From: CAZZBK01 sp964652155
GTDB taxonomy: Bacteria; Planctomycetota; Planctomycetia; Pirellulales; PNKZ01
Assembly: GCA_964652155.1 (NCBI GenBank)
Contig: CAZZBK010000055.1
Location: forward strand, 1-34,254
DNA length: 34,254 bases
Reading direction: 5' to 3'
The notes below the pieces were generated by a model. It was not told the DNA's origin, did no database searches, and saw only the letters and a program-made list of their open reading frames with translations. Each line of letters opens with the position of its first letter. The first letter of the stretch is position 1. This document shows, one piece after another, positions 7,138 through 16,284 of the stretch. Made by a program: the position numbers and the translations under genes.

Positions 7138-9030
7138 ATGTCACGTTCGCGAGGGTTGCCGTTCCTGGCGGCGCTGATTGCCATTAGTTGGTGTGTGACC
7201 AACGCGTGGGGAGAAGTGACGCCAGCGGACCAGAAGCGGGTCGACGAAGTCAAGCAATCGCTTGAAAAAATCGTCGAACTGTACAAGAAGAAGAATTTTG
7301 AAGAACTCGGTCAACTCATTCAGGACGTCGAGGGAAAACTCGGCGAACTCAAGAGCAGCTCCGCCAAGGACGAACTGAGCCCACTCGAGTCGAAGCTGGC
7401 CGCCGCGCAGCGGCTGCTCAAGAACGCGCTCGACGTGCCCGCCCCCGCCAAGACCGCGCCCACGAAAACCGCGCCGGTCAATCCCAAGGCACCGCCCAAG
7501 GCGGGCGCGCCGGGCGAGATCAGCTTTGTCAAAGACATCGCGCCGATCTTTGTCGCGCGCTGCCAAGGCTGCCACATCAACCGCATGAGCGCGGGCTTAA
7601 GCCTCCGCACTTACTCGCTCGTCATGAAAGGCTCCGATGCCGGTCGCTTGTTCACGCCGGGTCGGCCCGTCGGCAGCGCACTCATGGACGTGCTCGAAGG
7701 GGGCCAGATGCCGCCGAACAACAAGCTCGGCAACGACGACTTGAACAAGATCGCCAAGTGGATCGAGCAAGGGGGCAAGCTCGACGCCGGAACCGATCCC
7801 GAAGCCGCGCTCACGTCGCTCGTCCCTGGTACCCCCGGCGGCGGCAATCCGATGACTCCCGCGATTGTCATGGCCACGGGCCGTGAAAAAGTCTCGTTCA
7901 TGCGCGATATTGCTCCCGTGCTGGTTGCCGAGTGCGTGCGTTGTCACAGTGGGCAACAGGGCGCGGGCAATTTGCTGCTCAGCAATTTCAATCAGGTGAT
8001 TCGCGGTGGCCGAAACGCGCCCGACAAGCCCGCGCTCATCGTGACCGGCAATCCGTCAGGCAGCCTGATGATTCAAAAGCTGCGTGGCATGGCCAAGCAA
8101 GGGGGACGCATGCCGCAACGCAGCGACCCGCTGCCCGAAGACACGATCAAGAAATTCGAGACCTGGATTGCCGAAGGCGCCAAGTTCGACGGCGAGACCA
8201 CGTTCAATAGCTTCCGGTACTTGCTCGACGTGGCCAAGGCCCGGGCGAGCACGCACGAAGCGCTCGCCGAGTGGCGGTCCGATTTGGCACAGAAGAACTG
8301 GTCCAAGGCCAGCCCCAACAACAAGCCCGAGATCATCACCACCGACGATCACATCGTCGTTGGCCGCCTGAGCACCTTCAAACTGCAGGAAGCCTCAAAG
8401 CAAGCCGACTCGATCAAGGCCAAGATTGCCTCCAGTTTGCGGTTGCCTACGGACAAGCCGTTGTTCAAGGGCAAGCTGACGATCTTCCTGTTCGATCAGC
8501 GGTTCGAGGTCACGGAACACGCCCGCATGGTCGACGGGACCGACATGGCCCGCGACGTTAACGGGTTCTTCGAGTACGACGTGATCGACAACTACTGCTG
8601 CCTGCAAGGCCCCAAGGACGGCGACACCGGGACCTTTCCGGCGCTGCTGACCGAGCAGATGATGGCGTCCTACGTCATGTCACTCGGCTCATCGCTCAAC
8701 GGTCCGCCCAAGTGGTTTGCCATTGGCACGGGTCGCATGATGGCCGGTCGACTCGACCCCAAGAGCCCGCAGGTCAAACTCTGGGAGGAGGCCGTTCCCA
8801 AGGCGATGGCGAGCACCTCGAAGCTCGACGCCTTTACGGACGCCGCGGAACTCGATGCCACCGGCTCGGCATTGGCCTACGGTATGGCCAAGTACATGGC
8901 CACCGGACCCAACGCGGCCCGTTTCACCGCCTTGATGGAATCGCTCCGCAAGGGGACGAACTTCAACGCCGCCTTGCAGCAGACCTACGGTGCCGACGCC
9001 AAAAAGCTCGCCGCCGCCTGCTTCAAGTAG
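7138..9030 (+). CDS. Exported di-CxxCH c-type cytochrome-like protein (planctomycete type)
   Basis: A 630-residue protein with a signal peptide (hydrophobic core about 8-20, probable cleavage after NAWG). A charged helical region (28-100) and a Pro/Lys/Ala linker (101-125) follow. Then come two similar modules, each opening with an SF..DIAP segment: one has heme motif CQGCH at 142-146 with a possible Met ligand in QMPP (190-193), the other CVRCH at 266-270 with RMPQ (324-327). Each module therefore has the heme attachment site and a plausible distal Met of planctomycete cytochrome C domains. The C-terminal 270 residues form a domain I do not recognise. ATG 7138 is chosen because GAGGAG lies just upstream and the signal peptide starts there; an upstream in-frame ATG (6988) adds a poor extension. 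The likely role is periplasmic electron transfer. Confidence 0.85.
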   Translation: MSRSRGLPFLAALIAISWCVTNAWGEVTPADQKRVDEVKQSLEKIVELYKKKNFEELGQLIQDVEGKLGELKSSSAKDELSPLESKLAAAQRLLKNALDVPAPAKTAPTKTAPVNPKAPPKAGAPGEISFVKDIAPIFVARCQGCHINRMSAGLSLRTYSLVMKGSDAGRLFTPGRPVGSALMDVLEGGQMPPNNKLGNDDLNKIAKWIEQGGKLDAGTDPEAALTSLVPGTPGGGNPMTPAIVMATGREKVSFMRDIAPVLVAECVRCHSGQQGAGNLLLSNFNQVIRGGRNAPDKPALIVTGNPSGSLMIQKLRGMAKQGGRMPQRSDPLPEDTIKKFETWIAEGAKFDGETTFNSFRYLLDVAKARASTHEALAEWRSDLAQKNWSKASPNNKPEIITTDDHIVVGRLSTFKLQEASKQADSIKAKIASSLRLPTDKPLFKGKLTIFLFDQRFEVTEHARMVDGTDMARDVNGFFEYDVIDNYCCLQGPKDGDTGTFPALLTEQMMASYVMSLGSSLNGPPKWFAIGTGRMMAGRLDPKSPQVKLWEEAVPKAMASTSKLDAFTDAAELDATGSALAYGMAKYMATGPNAARFTALMESLRKGTNFNAALQQTYGADAKKLAAACFK

Positions 9031-9052
9031 GCATGGGTGAACGCTGTTCTAC

Positions 9053-9092
9053 AACAGCCCACGGGTCTCTCTCAGACCCGTGGGCTGTTTTT
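9053..9092 (+). terminator. Intrinsic terminator after the cytochrome gene
   Basis: A perfect 15-bp GC-rich stem (arms 9054-9068 and 9074-9088) with a 5-base loop, CTCTC, runs directly into a T-run (9088-9092). One more A-T pair (9053/9089) can extend it. It starts 23 bases after the cytochrome stop codon and has a T-tract only for plus-strand transcripts, so it ends the cytochrome message. Confidence 0.9.
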
Positions 9093-9115
9093 GTTGATCC
9101 ATGCGAGTGAACCAT

Positions 9116-10213
9116 TCACCGCTTGATGGCCGGCAACGCCGCGGCATGCACCAGCGTGGAGATCGCCGGTTCACACTCCAGCGCGGCGGCACGCTGCCAG
9201 CCCCGAAACTCAGCCGCACTGTACGCGCGCCCCTCGGTCAGCGTGAACAGCGCCGCCGAGTACAATGCGATGGGCAACGGGCCATCCATCTCGTCGTTGA
9301 GCAGCACGTCGTGAATGATCAGCCGACCACCGCGCGGCAAAGCCGCCGCGCAACGCTCAACGAGCTGCGCGCACTCGCTCACGTCCCAGTCATGCAGGAT
9401 ATTTGACAACAAACACACATCGGCATCCGCGGGCACGGGGTCGACGAACATATCGCCCGACTCAAACCGGCAACGGTCCGCCACGCCGTACTCAACCGCC
9501 AATTCCTGGGCAACCTTGAGCACCTCGGGCCGATCCCAGATAATCGCCTGCAACTTCGGCTGCCGTTGCAAATAAGCGAAGCTGTAGATCCCCGTACCGC
9601 CACCCACGTCGAGTAGACAGCGATGCGCGTCGAGCGGCACGCGCTCGGCCAACACCGGCGCAACGTTTTTCGCCCGGCCTGCGAGCGCCAAAGTCAACGC
9701 CCGCGCCGATGCCTCACGATCCATCGCCGAAGCGGTCCCTTCGCGATAGATGAACGCCGTCCCCTCGTCCCCTTTTTGAGCGCCCGCCGGGCGATTGCTC
9801 CGCAACCGCTCGACCATTTGCCGCACGCCGTCACTCGCGGCGGCCAAGCCAATGTAGCCGCTGACATCAAACGCACTGCCGCGCGTCAGGTGCTGCTCGG
9901 CCAACTCGCTCAACTGCAACAAGCCCGCGGCGTTCGTGACGATCAACCCCATCGCGCGCAGCGCCGTGAGCAACACGACCGCCGCGCGGGGCTGCAACCC
10001 CAACGCCGTCGCCAACTCGGCCAACGGCAGCGGCCGACCGCTCAGCCGGTTAAAAACGTCAAACTCGGCCACGGCGGCGGTCAAGAGTTCGGTGGCGTAG
10101 CTGCCCCGAAATAACTCGAAGAGCGGCGTCGGATCGAGACTCGGTCGGCGAAGTTCCTGGGTCATCATATGGGATTTTATGCGAGCGGAGACGGGCAACG
10201 AACGAGGGCTCAT
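9116..10213 (-). CDS. SAM-dependent O-methyltransferase (acetylserotonin/hydroxyindole O-MT-like)
   Basis: A 365-residue class I methyltransferase of the two-domain type. Residues 27-110 form a winged-helix dimerisation domain (PTPLFELFRGSYATELL and later LATALGLQPRAAVVLLTAL). The catalytic domain has the SAM-binding glycine motif DVGGGTG at 202-208 and NILHDWD at 271-277, where His274 matches the catalytic base of this family. Members methylate hydroxyl groups of small aromatic or polyketide-like molecules; the substrate is unknown and no biosynthetic cluster surrounds it. ATG 10213 has a GAGG at good spacing and is used here; ATG 10168 or 10165 would shorten it by 15-16 residues. It is divergent from the histidine kinase and convergent with the cytochrome gene. 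Confidence 0.88.
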   Translation of the reverse strand: MSPRSLPVSARIKSHMMTQELRRPSLDPTPLFELFRGSYATELLTAAVAEFDVFNRLSGRPLPLAELATALGLQPRAAVVLLTALRAMGLIVTNAAGLLQLSELAEQHLTRGSAFDVSGYIGLAAASDGVRQMVERLRSNRPAGAQKGDEGTAFIYREGTASAMDREASARALTLALAGRAKNVAPVLAERVPLDAHRCLLDVGGGTGIYSFAYLQRQPKLQAIIWDRPEVLKVAQELAVEYGVADRCRFESGDMFVDPVPADADVCLLSNILHDWDVSECAQLVERCAAALPRGGRLIIHDVLLNDEMDGPLPIALYSAALFTLTEGRAYSAAEFRGWQRAAALECEPAISTLVHAAALPAIKR

Positions 10214-10342
10214 CCTAATCGCCTCGGCGGCGCTCGGCCAGTGCCGTGCGCGGTAGATCGAGATAGTGGCCCATCGCGGCTTGGGCTAAACTGGTGGCTC
10301 TTCCGAACCGATCCGTCTGCCACCTTGAACGTACACCCTGAC

Positions 10343-13084
10343 ATGAGCTCCGACATCCTCGCCGAGATGCAGGCCGAAATTGAACACCTGCGGCAGCGCG
10401 TAGCCGACTACGAACGCGCCGCCGATTCACGACAGGGCTCCGAAACGATTTCGTTGCGCGAGGTTGTGCAACACGCGCCGGTCGTTGTCTTTGGCTTTGA
10501 CCGCGAGGGTCGGTATCTGTTCTCGCAAGGGCGTGGCATGACCAGCGCCGGCTTTCAGGCCGCCGACCTGATCGGCGTCTCCATCTTTGACATTTACGCC
10601 GACCAACCGCACGTGCTTGAACGGTTTCGTCAAGCGCTGCTGGGTGAAACATCGACCACGACGCTCCGCGTCCGCGACGCGGTGTATCACACTTGGTACA
10701 CCCCCACGCGCGACGCCCAAGGAAACATCGCTGGCGTGCATGGCGTGGCCACCGACATCACCCCGCAAATCGAAGCCGAGCATCGCCTGCAGGAACAGAT
10801 GCAGTTTTTTCAATCGCTGGCCAGCTTGTCTCCCACCGGACTATTTCGCACCGACACCCAAGGAACCTGCACGTTCGCCAATGCCCGGGCGATGGAAATC
10901 ACCGGTCTCGACGGTCCTCCCGCCGTGGGATTGCGCTGGGTCGACGCGCTGCATCCCGACGACCGCGATCGGGTCACCACGCTGTGGCGCAACGCGGTCG
11001 AGACCAAGCAGCCGTTCCATGCCGAGTATCGATTTATCCGCCCCGATGGCTCGGTCCGTTGGGTATTGGGAGACGTCGTGCCGACCTTGGACGAGCAAGG
11101 GCTCGTGGCCAACTTCGTCGGCACAATCACCGACATCACCGATCATAAACTGCACGAACGCGGACTCCAGGCCACGCAAGTCGAACTCATGGCGCGGGTC
11201 GAAGAGCGGACCCGCGAGTACTCCACGGCCAATCTGCAACTGCGCGAACAGAAAGCGCTGCTCGAATTGGTGCTCAACAGCATGAGCGATGGCGTCATTG
11301 TCGCGGATGTCGATCATCGCGTGATCCTCAGCAACCGCGCGGCGGCGCGCATCCTGGCCGCCTCCGACGAGATGCTCCGGCCCAATAGCTGGCTCGAAAT
11401 CGAACGCTGCCTGCTCAGCGCTCCCGACCACCCATTTCCTCTCTCAGACCAACCGTTGTTTCGCGCCTTGCAGGGCCAGCATGTCGAGCGGGCGGTGCTT
11501 TGCTTGCGCACCACGCCCGACAATCGCTTCGTCTGGTTGGAAGCCAATGCGTCGCCGCTGCTCTCGAGCGACGGCCAACCTCGCGGCGCGATCCTGGTGT
11601 TCCGCGACGACACCGAACGCCGCAACACCCTGCACGCCTTGCAACGCAGCCTCGAACGCTTCGACCAAATGGTCAATGGCGCACAGATCGGACTCTGGGA
11701 CAGCGAAGTCGAAAACGACGACCCCCTCGCCCTGACCAATCCCATCTATTTCTCGCGGCACCTCAAGCAACTCCTCGGCTACGCCGATGACGAATTGCCT
11801 GGCGTCATCGGCGCCTGGGCCCAATGCCTGCACGCGGACGATAGCGCGCGGGTGTTTCAGGCACTCAGCGATCATCTGTTCCTCAGAACTCCTTACGACA
11901 TCGAGTACCGCTGCCTGACCAAGCAAGGCGAAGTGCGCTGGTTCGCCGCGCGCGGCCAGGCTCAATGGGACGCCCGAGGCCGACCCATCCGCATGAGCGG
12001 ATCGTTCATCGACATCTCCGAACGCAAACGCATGGAACAGCAGCTCCGCGAGCAGGAGGAACTCTTGCTGTCCATCCTCGACAGCACTCCGGCGGTCGTT
12101 TATCTCAAGGACATCGAGGGGCGCTACAAGTTCATCAACAAGACCTACGAAAAGCTGTTTCACGTCTCCCTCGAACAGATCCAGCGGCGCAGCGACGCCG
12201 ATTTGTTCGAGGCCCATGTCACCTCGCTCTTGCAAGACAACGATCAACAGGTCTTGCAGGCCAATCAAGCCATGCAGTTCGAGGAGGTCGTGCCCAGCGA
12301 CGGCGAACTAAGAACCTATGTCTCGGTCAAGTTTCCATTGCACGACAATGCCGGCAACGTCAACGGTATTTGCGGCATCTCGACCGACATCACCCCACGC
12401 AAACAGGCCGAGGAACGCCTGCGGCAGGAGCAAGACTTCCTGCTCCGGCTCATCCGGGCCCACGAACGCGACCGCCAGCTCACCGCCTATGAGATCCACG
12501 ATGGCCTCGTGCAGTACATCACGGCCGGCGTGTTGCAACTCGAAAGCCTGGCCCCGGCCATCCGCTCGTTGCCTCCCAAGGAGCACAAACTCTACGAGTC
12601 GACCATCGAGCTGCTGCGGCAGGCAATCAACGAAGCCCGTCGCGTGCTCAGTGGCCTGCGCCCACCCATTCTCGACGAGGCCGGCATCATCGTCGCGCTG
12701 CAATACCTGGTCGCCGAGCAAGCCGAGGCGGGCAAGCTCGAAATCCGCTTTCATCACCATGTCAAATTCACTCGACTCGAACCACTGCTGGAAGGGACCA
12801 TCTTCCGCATCGTGCAAGAGTCGCTCACCAACATCAAGAAGCACAGCGATGCCACCGAGGCCGACGTCACCCTCGTGCAGCTCGACGACCAATTGCGCGT
12901 CGAAATTCGCGACAACGGCCGGGGCTTCGATCCGCTGCAAGTTGCCTCGGATCGATTTGGAGTGCAGGGCATGCTCAAACGAGCCAGCCTGATGGGAGGC
13001 AAACTCGAAATCCTCAGTTCCCCGGGCCACGGCACGCGCATCGAACTCGATTTGCCCATCACGACCGTCGACCGCGTGTCCTAG
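10343..13084 (+). CDS. Multi-PAS sensor histidine kinase (HisKA_3/NarX-DegS type), cytoplasmic
   Basis: About 913 residues. A short coiled-coil start (1-30) is followed by five PAS-like units at roughly 40-145, 155-270, 305-430, 440-565 and 572-690. Most end in the PAC-type DIT or DIS sequence (for example TDITPQIEAE, TDITDHKLHE, IDISERKRME). The kinase core starts with AYEIHDGLVQ, in which His719 is the phospho-acceptor of the HisKA_3 subfamily. The HATPase has an N-box (Glu826-Asn830), the G1 box DNGRG (857-861) and FGVQGM as G2. There are no membrane helices, so it should sense a cytoplasmic signal or redox state. Its family normally pairs with a LuxR-type response regulator, and none is in the window. 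ATG 10343 is preferred: the frame is open from 10169, but that stretch overlaps the divergent methyltransferase. Confidence 0.92.
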   Translation: MSSDILAEMQAEIEHLRQRVADYERAADSRQGSETISLREVVQHAPVVVFGFDREGRYLFSQGRGMTSAGFQAADLIGVSIFDIYADQPHVLERFRQALLGETSTTTLRVRDAVYHTWYTPTRDAQGNIAGVHGVATDITPQIEAEHRLQEQMQFFQSLASLSPTGLFRTDTQGTCTFANARAMEITGLDGPPAVGLRWVDALHPDDRDRVTTLWRNAVETKQPFHAEYRFIRPDGSVRWVLGDVVPTLDEQGLVANFVGTITDITDHKLHERGLQATQVELMARVEERTREYSTANLQLREQKALLELVLNSMSDGVIVADVDHRVILSNRAAARILAASDEMLRPNSWLEIERCLLSAPDHPFPLSDQPLFRALQGQHVERAVLCLRTTPDNRFVWLEANASPLLSSDGQPRGAILVFRDDTERRNTLHALQRSLERFDQMVNGAQIGLWDSEVENDDPLALTNPIYFSRHLKQLLGYADDELPGVIGAWAQCLHADDSARVFQALSDHLFLRTPYDIEYRCLTKQGEVRWFAARGQAQWDARGRPIRMSGSFIDISERKRMEQQLREQEELLLSILDSTPAVVYLKDIEGRYKFINKTYEKLFHVSLEQIQRRSDADLFEAHVTSLLQDNDQQVLQANQAMQFEEVVPSDGELRTYVSVKFPLHDNAGNVNGICGISTDITPRKQAEERLRQEQDFLLRLIRAHERDRQLTAYEIHDGLVQYITAGVLQLESLAPAIRSLPPKEHKLYESTIELLRQAINEARRVLSGLRPPILDEAGIIVALQYLVAEQAEAGKLEIRFHHHVKFTRLEPLLEGTIFRIVQESLTNIKKHSDATEADVTLVQLDDQLRVEIRDNGRGFDPLQVASDRFGVQGMLKRASLMGGKLEILSSPGHGTRIELDLPITTVDRVS

Positions 13085-13096
13085 CGATCGGGTCCG

Positions 13097-14359
13097 TCAG
13101 CCTGGCACGGAGAGCTTGAACTCGCGATGAAACGGCGGCACGCGTCGCAACAGCAGCACCGCCAAGCCACGCGCCACGCTCGACGCGACGAACACCGTCA
13201 TGTAGACCGTCACCGAGGCGCCTGCCCAACGCAGCATGGCGGCCCCCAATAGCGAGCCCGCCACCGACACCAATGCCGACACGAGGTTATACGTCGTCAG
13301 CACGCTGGTCCGTTCTTCCTCGATGACCCCTTCGATCATGACCATCGTCGTTGCCAACTCGTACGCGGCGAACATCACGCCCGTCAGGATTTGCAACGCC
13401 ACGATGTAGCCGAACGACGTCGACACAACCCACAGACCCGAGACCGGCACGATCCCCAGGCTGCCGATGAACAACAGCGTGCGGGTCCCCACGCGATGCG
13501 CGACGTGACCCCAGACCGGATAGGCCAGCGACTTGGCGAGCACCACGCTCAGCACGCAGGTCATAAACTCCCGATAGGAAAATTCGAGCTGTTTGAGCAT
13601 ATAGGGCGGGAAGAACGAGGCCGACAGTTGCATCGCGCCTTGCATGGTCAATAGATACAGCAGCAACCGGCCGTCGGGCGCCGAAGCGAGCCGCCGCAGC
13701 CACGCGCTCATCGACACCGTGCGTTGGTGTTCAGGCCGCGGTGCCACGTCGTGCTGCGAGTACAGCAGCGTGGCCGACGCGCCGCGACACAGTCCCGCAA
13801 ACAGGAACAGCAGCGCGAAGGCCACCAACGGCTGCTCGCGGGTCTCGCCCCACTCCAGCAAGTTGCCCCCCACGGCGCCGCCGAGCAACAGGGCCAACTG
13901 CCCGATGAGCGAGCGCCAGCCGAAGAGCCGGGGTCGAATGCGTGAGGGCAACAGGGCACCCATCCAGGTGCTCCATGCCGCGGTGGTGGCCATGCCCGCG
14001 CCAAAGTAGCATCCCACGATCAGAAACACGATCATGCGCGGGATCGCGTTCGAGACGGCCAACAGCGCCAGCGGCGCAAAGCACAAGGCTTGCAATGATG
14101 CGCACAGCACGACCCAACGGCGAGGCGTGCCCAGCCGGCGCACACCCCACGGCGCGATCATTTGCAGTGTCGCCCCCACGAGCATCGGCAGCGTGGCGAT
14201 CAAGCCGGCCGCGACCTCACCCAAGCCGAGCGCGAGCACGAACGCGCCGAAGTACGTCTCCCCCGCCCCGACCATCGCGCTAAAGCACGCGCTGTCGATG
14301 ATCCCACGCCGAATGTCCTGCCGCAGGGTGCGTGTTCGATACGTCACGGTCGTCGACAT
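13097..14359 (-). CDS. Major facilitator superfamily transporter
   Basis: About 420 residues with twelve likely transmembrane helices in two bundles of six, separated by a charged cytoplasmic loop near the middle (HDVAPRPEHQRTVSM). The N-terminal half has the pattern of drug/efflux-type MFS proteins, with helix 1 FGAFVLALGLGEVAAGLIAT followed by a GVRRLGTPRR loop that resembles motif A. The substrate cannot be inferred. ATG 14359 is chosen because the membrane protein begins soon after it; the frame extends to ATG 14428, but neither start has a convincing ribosome binding site. It converges with the histidine kinase gene, with 12 bases between stop codons, and diverges from the carboxypeptidase gene. 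Confidence 0.87.
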   Translation of the reverse strand: MSTTVTYRTRTLRQDIRRGIIDSACFSAMVGAGETYFGAFVLALGLGEVAAGLIATLPMLVGATLQMIAPWGVRRLGTPRRWVVLCASLQALCFAPLALLAVSNAIPRMIVFLIVGCYFGAGMATTAAWSTWMGALLPSRIRPRLFGWRSLIGQLALLLGGAVGGNLLEWGETREQPLVAFALLFLFAGLCRGASATLLYSQHDVAPRPEHQRTVSMSAWLRRLASAPDGRLLLYLLTMQGAMQLSASFFPPYMLKQLEFSYREFMTCVLSVVLAKSLAYPVWGHVAHRVGTRTLLFIGSLGIVPVSGLWVVSTSFGYIVALQILTGVMFAAYELATTMVMIEGVIEEERTSVLTTYNLVSALVSVAGSLLGAAMLRWAGASVTVYMTVFVASSVARGLAVLLLRRVPPFHREFKLSVPG

Positions 14360-14540
14360 CAGCCAACCATTCGCAGTAGACACTCGGCTCGTGCACGAGT
14401 GAAGGGGATACGCCGCGGGGGGGATCATACCGCGATCGTCTTGCAGCGAACAGAGCAGCGCCGCTGGCTGGCGTTTCAGTCGAAAATCGAACAGAATAGG
14501 TCACCTCATCCCCGTCCTCTTGTGTGTCCGCGGAGTCGTC

Positions 14541-16091
14541 ATGTTCGCTCGTGTTGTTGGGCCGCTTGCGGCACTCGTGTGGCTCGTCGCACCGGTGTCA
14601 CACGCCAATGAACCGCTTCTGAAGCAGATTGAACAGGTGTTCGCAGAGCGCGAGTTCCGGCAATCGCACTGGGGCTTGCTCGTCGTCGACCTGCAGGATG
14701 ACCGCGTGCTCGTCGAGCGAGACGCCGACAAGATGTTCGCGCCGGCCTCGGTGACCAAATTGTTCTCGGTGGCCGCGGCGCTCGACGGTCTCGGTGCCGA
14801 CCACCGTTTTCAAACACCCGTCTACGCCCGCGGCAAGCTCGACGAGCAGGGAGAACTGCACGGCGATCTCATCCTCCGCGCCAGCGGCGACCTCACCCTG
14901 GGCGGGCGTAACGACTCCAGCGGCCGCATGGCCTTCCGCGACGTCGACCACACCTACGCCGCGCCGACCAACCAGGGAGAGATTGTCACGACCGACCCGC
15001 TCCAAGGGCTCAACGATCTGGCCGCACAAATCGCCGCGGCCGGTGTCAAGTGCGTCCGGGGCGAAGTGCTCATCGACTCTCGGCTCTTCGACCCGGCTAA
15101 CAGCACCGGCAGTGGCCCGGTGCAAGTCGTGCCGATCCTGGTCAACGACAACCTGCTCGACGTTGTGCTCACGCCGGCCGGGCAAGCAGGGCAGCCCGCG
15201 CGCGTCGAGCTGCGCCCCGAGGGTAGCCTGTACACGCTCGACGCGCAGGTCGACACGGTCGCAGCGTCGGCGAACGTCTCGATTCAGACGCGAGCCGTGG
15301 CGCGCACGCTCGTGGTCCGCGGCACGATCCCCATCGGTCGTTCACGCCTCGCGGTGCACGAGGTCGACAACCCCGCCCAGCACGCCCGAGCCCTGTGGAT
15401 CGACGCCCTGCGTCGTCACGGCGTGGCCACCCATGCCGCGGCGGCTCAGGTATCCCCGAGCGCCACCCTCCCCACGGCGCAAGACTACGCACAACTCCAC
15501 AAACTGGCGACGCATGTCTCGTTGCCATTCTCCGAGTCGGCCCGCGTGATTCTCAAAGTCAGCCACAATCTCCACGCCAGCACATTGCCCTTGCTGCTGG
15601 CCGTCAAGCACGGCGAGCGCACCCTTGCGCAAGGCATGCGCCGCGAACAAGCGTTCCTGGCCCGCGCGGGCTTAGATGTCTCGACAATCTCGTTTGGCGG
15701 CGGGGCCGGTGGCGATCGGGCCGACTATGTGACGCCGCGGGCCACCGTTCAATTGCTTCGCTACATGTCCGAGCGTGACGATTTTAAGTTCTACAACGAC
15801 GCGCTCCCGATCTTGGGCGTCGATGGCACCTTGAGTCAGGTGGTCGGGGCCGACAGTCCGGCGCGGGGCAAGGTGCGTGCCAAGACCGGCACCTTCTCCT
15901 GGCACAATGCCTTGAACGGCAATACCTTGCTCCTGAGCAAGTCGTTGGCCGGTTACGCCGACACGGCCAGCGGCCGACCGATTGCCTTCGCCCTGTTCGT
16001 GAACCTGTTGGAACTCAAGAGCGGCGATGACCCGACTCGCATCGGCCGCGTGTTGGGACAACTCAGCGCGTTGCTCCAGCAACAGCTCTAA
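14541..16091 (+). CDS. dacB: D-alanyl-D-alanine carboxypeptidase/endopeptidase (PBP4 type)
   Basis: A 516-residue class C low-molecular-weight penicillin-binding protein (peptidase family S13). A signal peptide covers about residues 1-22. The three active-site motifs are intact: SVTK (Ser70 nucleophile, Lys73), SHN (341-343) and KTG (448-450). The inserted region between SxxK and SxN is long, as in PBP4. It trims or cleaves peptidoglycan cross-links in the periplasm, which shows that this organism keeps peptidoglycan metabolism. That matters for judging the Mur-like genes at 24-28 kb. ATG 14541 has a GGAG five bases upstream; an in-frame ATG at 14520 is less likely. Confidence 0.93.
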   Translation: MFARVVGPLAALVWLVAPVSHANEPLLKQIEQVFAEREFRQSHWGLLVVDLQDDRVLVERDADKMFAPASVTKLFSVAAALDGLGADHRFQTPVYARGKLDEQGELHGDLILRASGDLTLGGRNDSSGRMAFRDVDHTYAAPTNQGEIVTTDPLQGLNDLAAQIAAAGVKCVRGEVLIDSRLFDPANSTGSGPVQVVPILVNDNLLDVVLTPAGQAGQPARVELRPEGSLYTLDAQVDTVAASANVSIQTRAVARTLVVRGTIPIGRSRLAVHEVDNPAQHARALWIDALRRHGVATHAAAAQVSPSATLPTAQDYAQLHKLATHVSLPFSESARVILKVSHNLHASTLPLLLAVKHGERTLAQGMRREQAFLARAGLDVSTISFGGGAGGDRADYVTPRATVQLLRYMSERDDFKFYNDALPILGVDGTLSQVVGADSPARGKVRAKTGTFSWHNALNGNTLLLSKSLAGYADTASGRPIAFALFVNLLELKSGDDPTRIGRVLGQLSALLQQQL

Positions 16092-16145
16092 CCGATTTGC
16101 CAGCTATCGTTGTTGCAGTGTCCGGAGGAGAATGCAAAGTCATTT

Positions 16146-16261
16146 GGGTGGCCCTGACAACTTGTTGTCGGGGTCGTGTGAGCGACAAGAGGAGTTGTTT
16201 CGAGAAGAACTGCAACCTCTTGTGGCTTCGCCACCCGGACAACAAGTTGTCCGGGCTACCC
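16146..16261. repeat. MITE-like element with 28-bp terminal inverted repeats
   Basis: The two ends (16146-16173 and 16234-16261) are inverted copies that match at 25 of 28 positions. Each contains the palindromic block GACAACTTGTTGTC or its variant. Inside, ACAAGAGG (16185-16192) and CCTCTTGT (16215-16222) also pair, so the whole 116-bp element can fold into one long hairpin. It codes for nothing and sits between the carboxypeptidase and the TPR-glycosyltransferase. I see no clear target-site duplication. Confidence 0.65.
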
Positions 16262-16284
16262 TCCACCCGACGATAACGCCCACA

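Noticed and set aside
10169..10342. Longer start of the histidine kinase
   Set aside because: The stretch overlaps the start of the divergent methyltransferase and has no PAS or coiled-coil character.
16027..16284. Longer start of the TPR glycosyltransferase
   Set aside because: The frame reads through the end of dacB and the inverted-repeat element; the TPR region begins only after ATG 16285.
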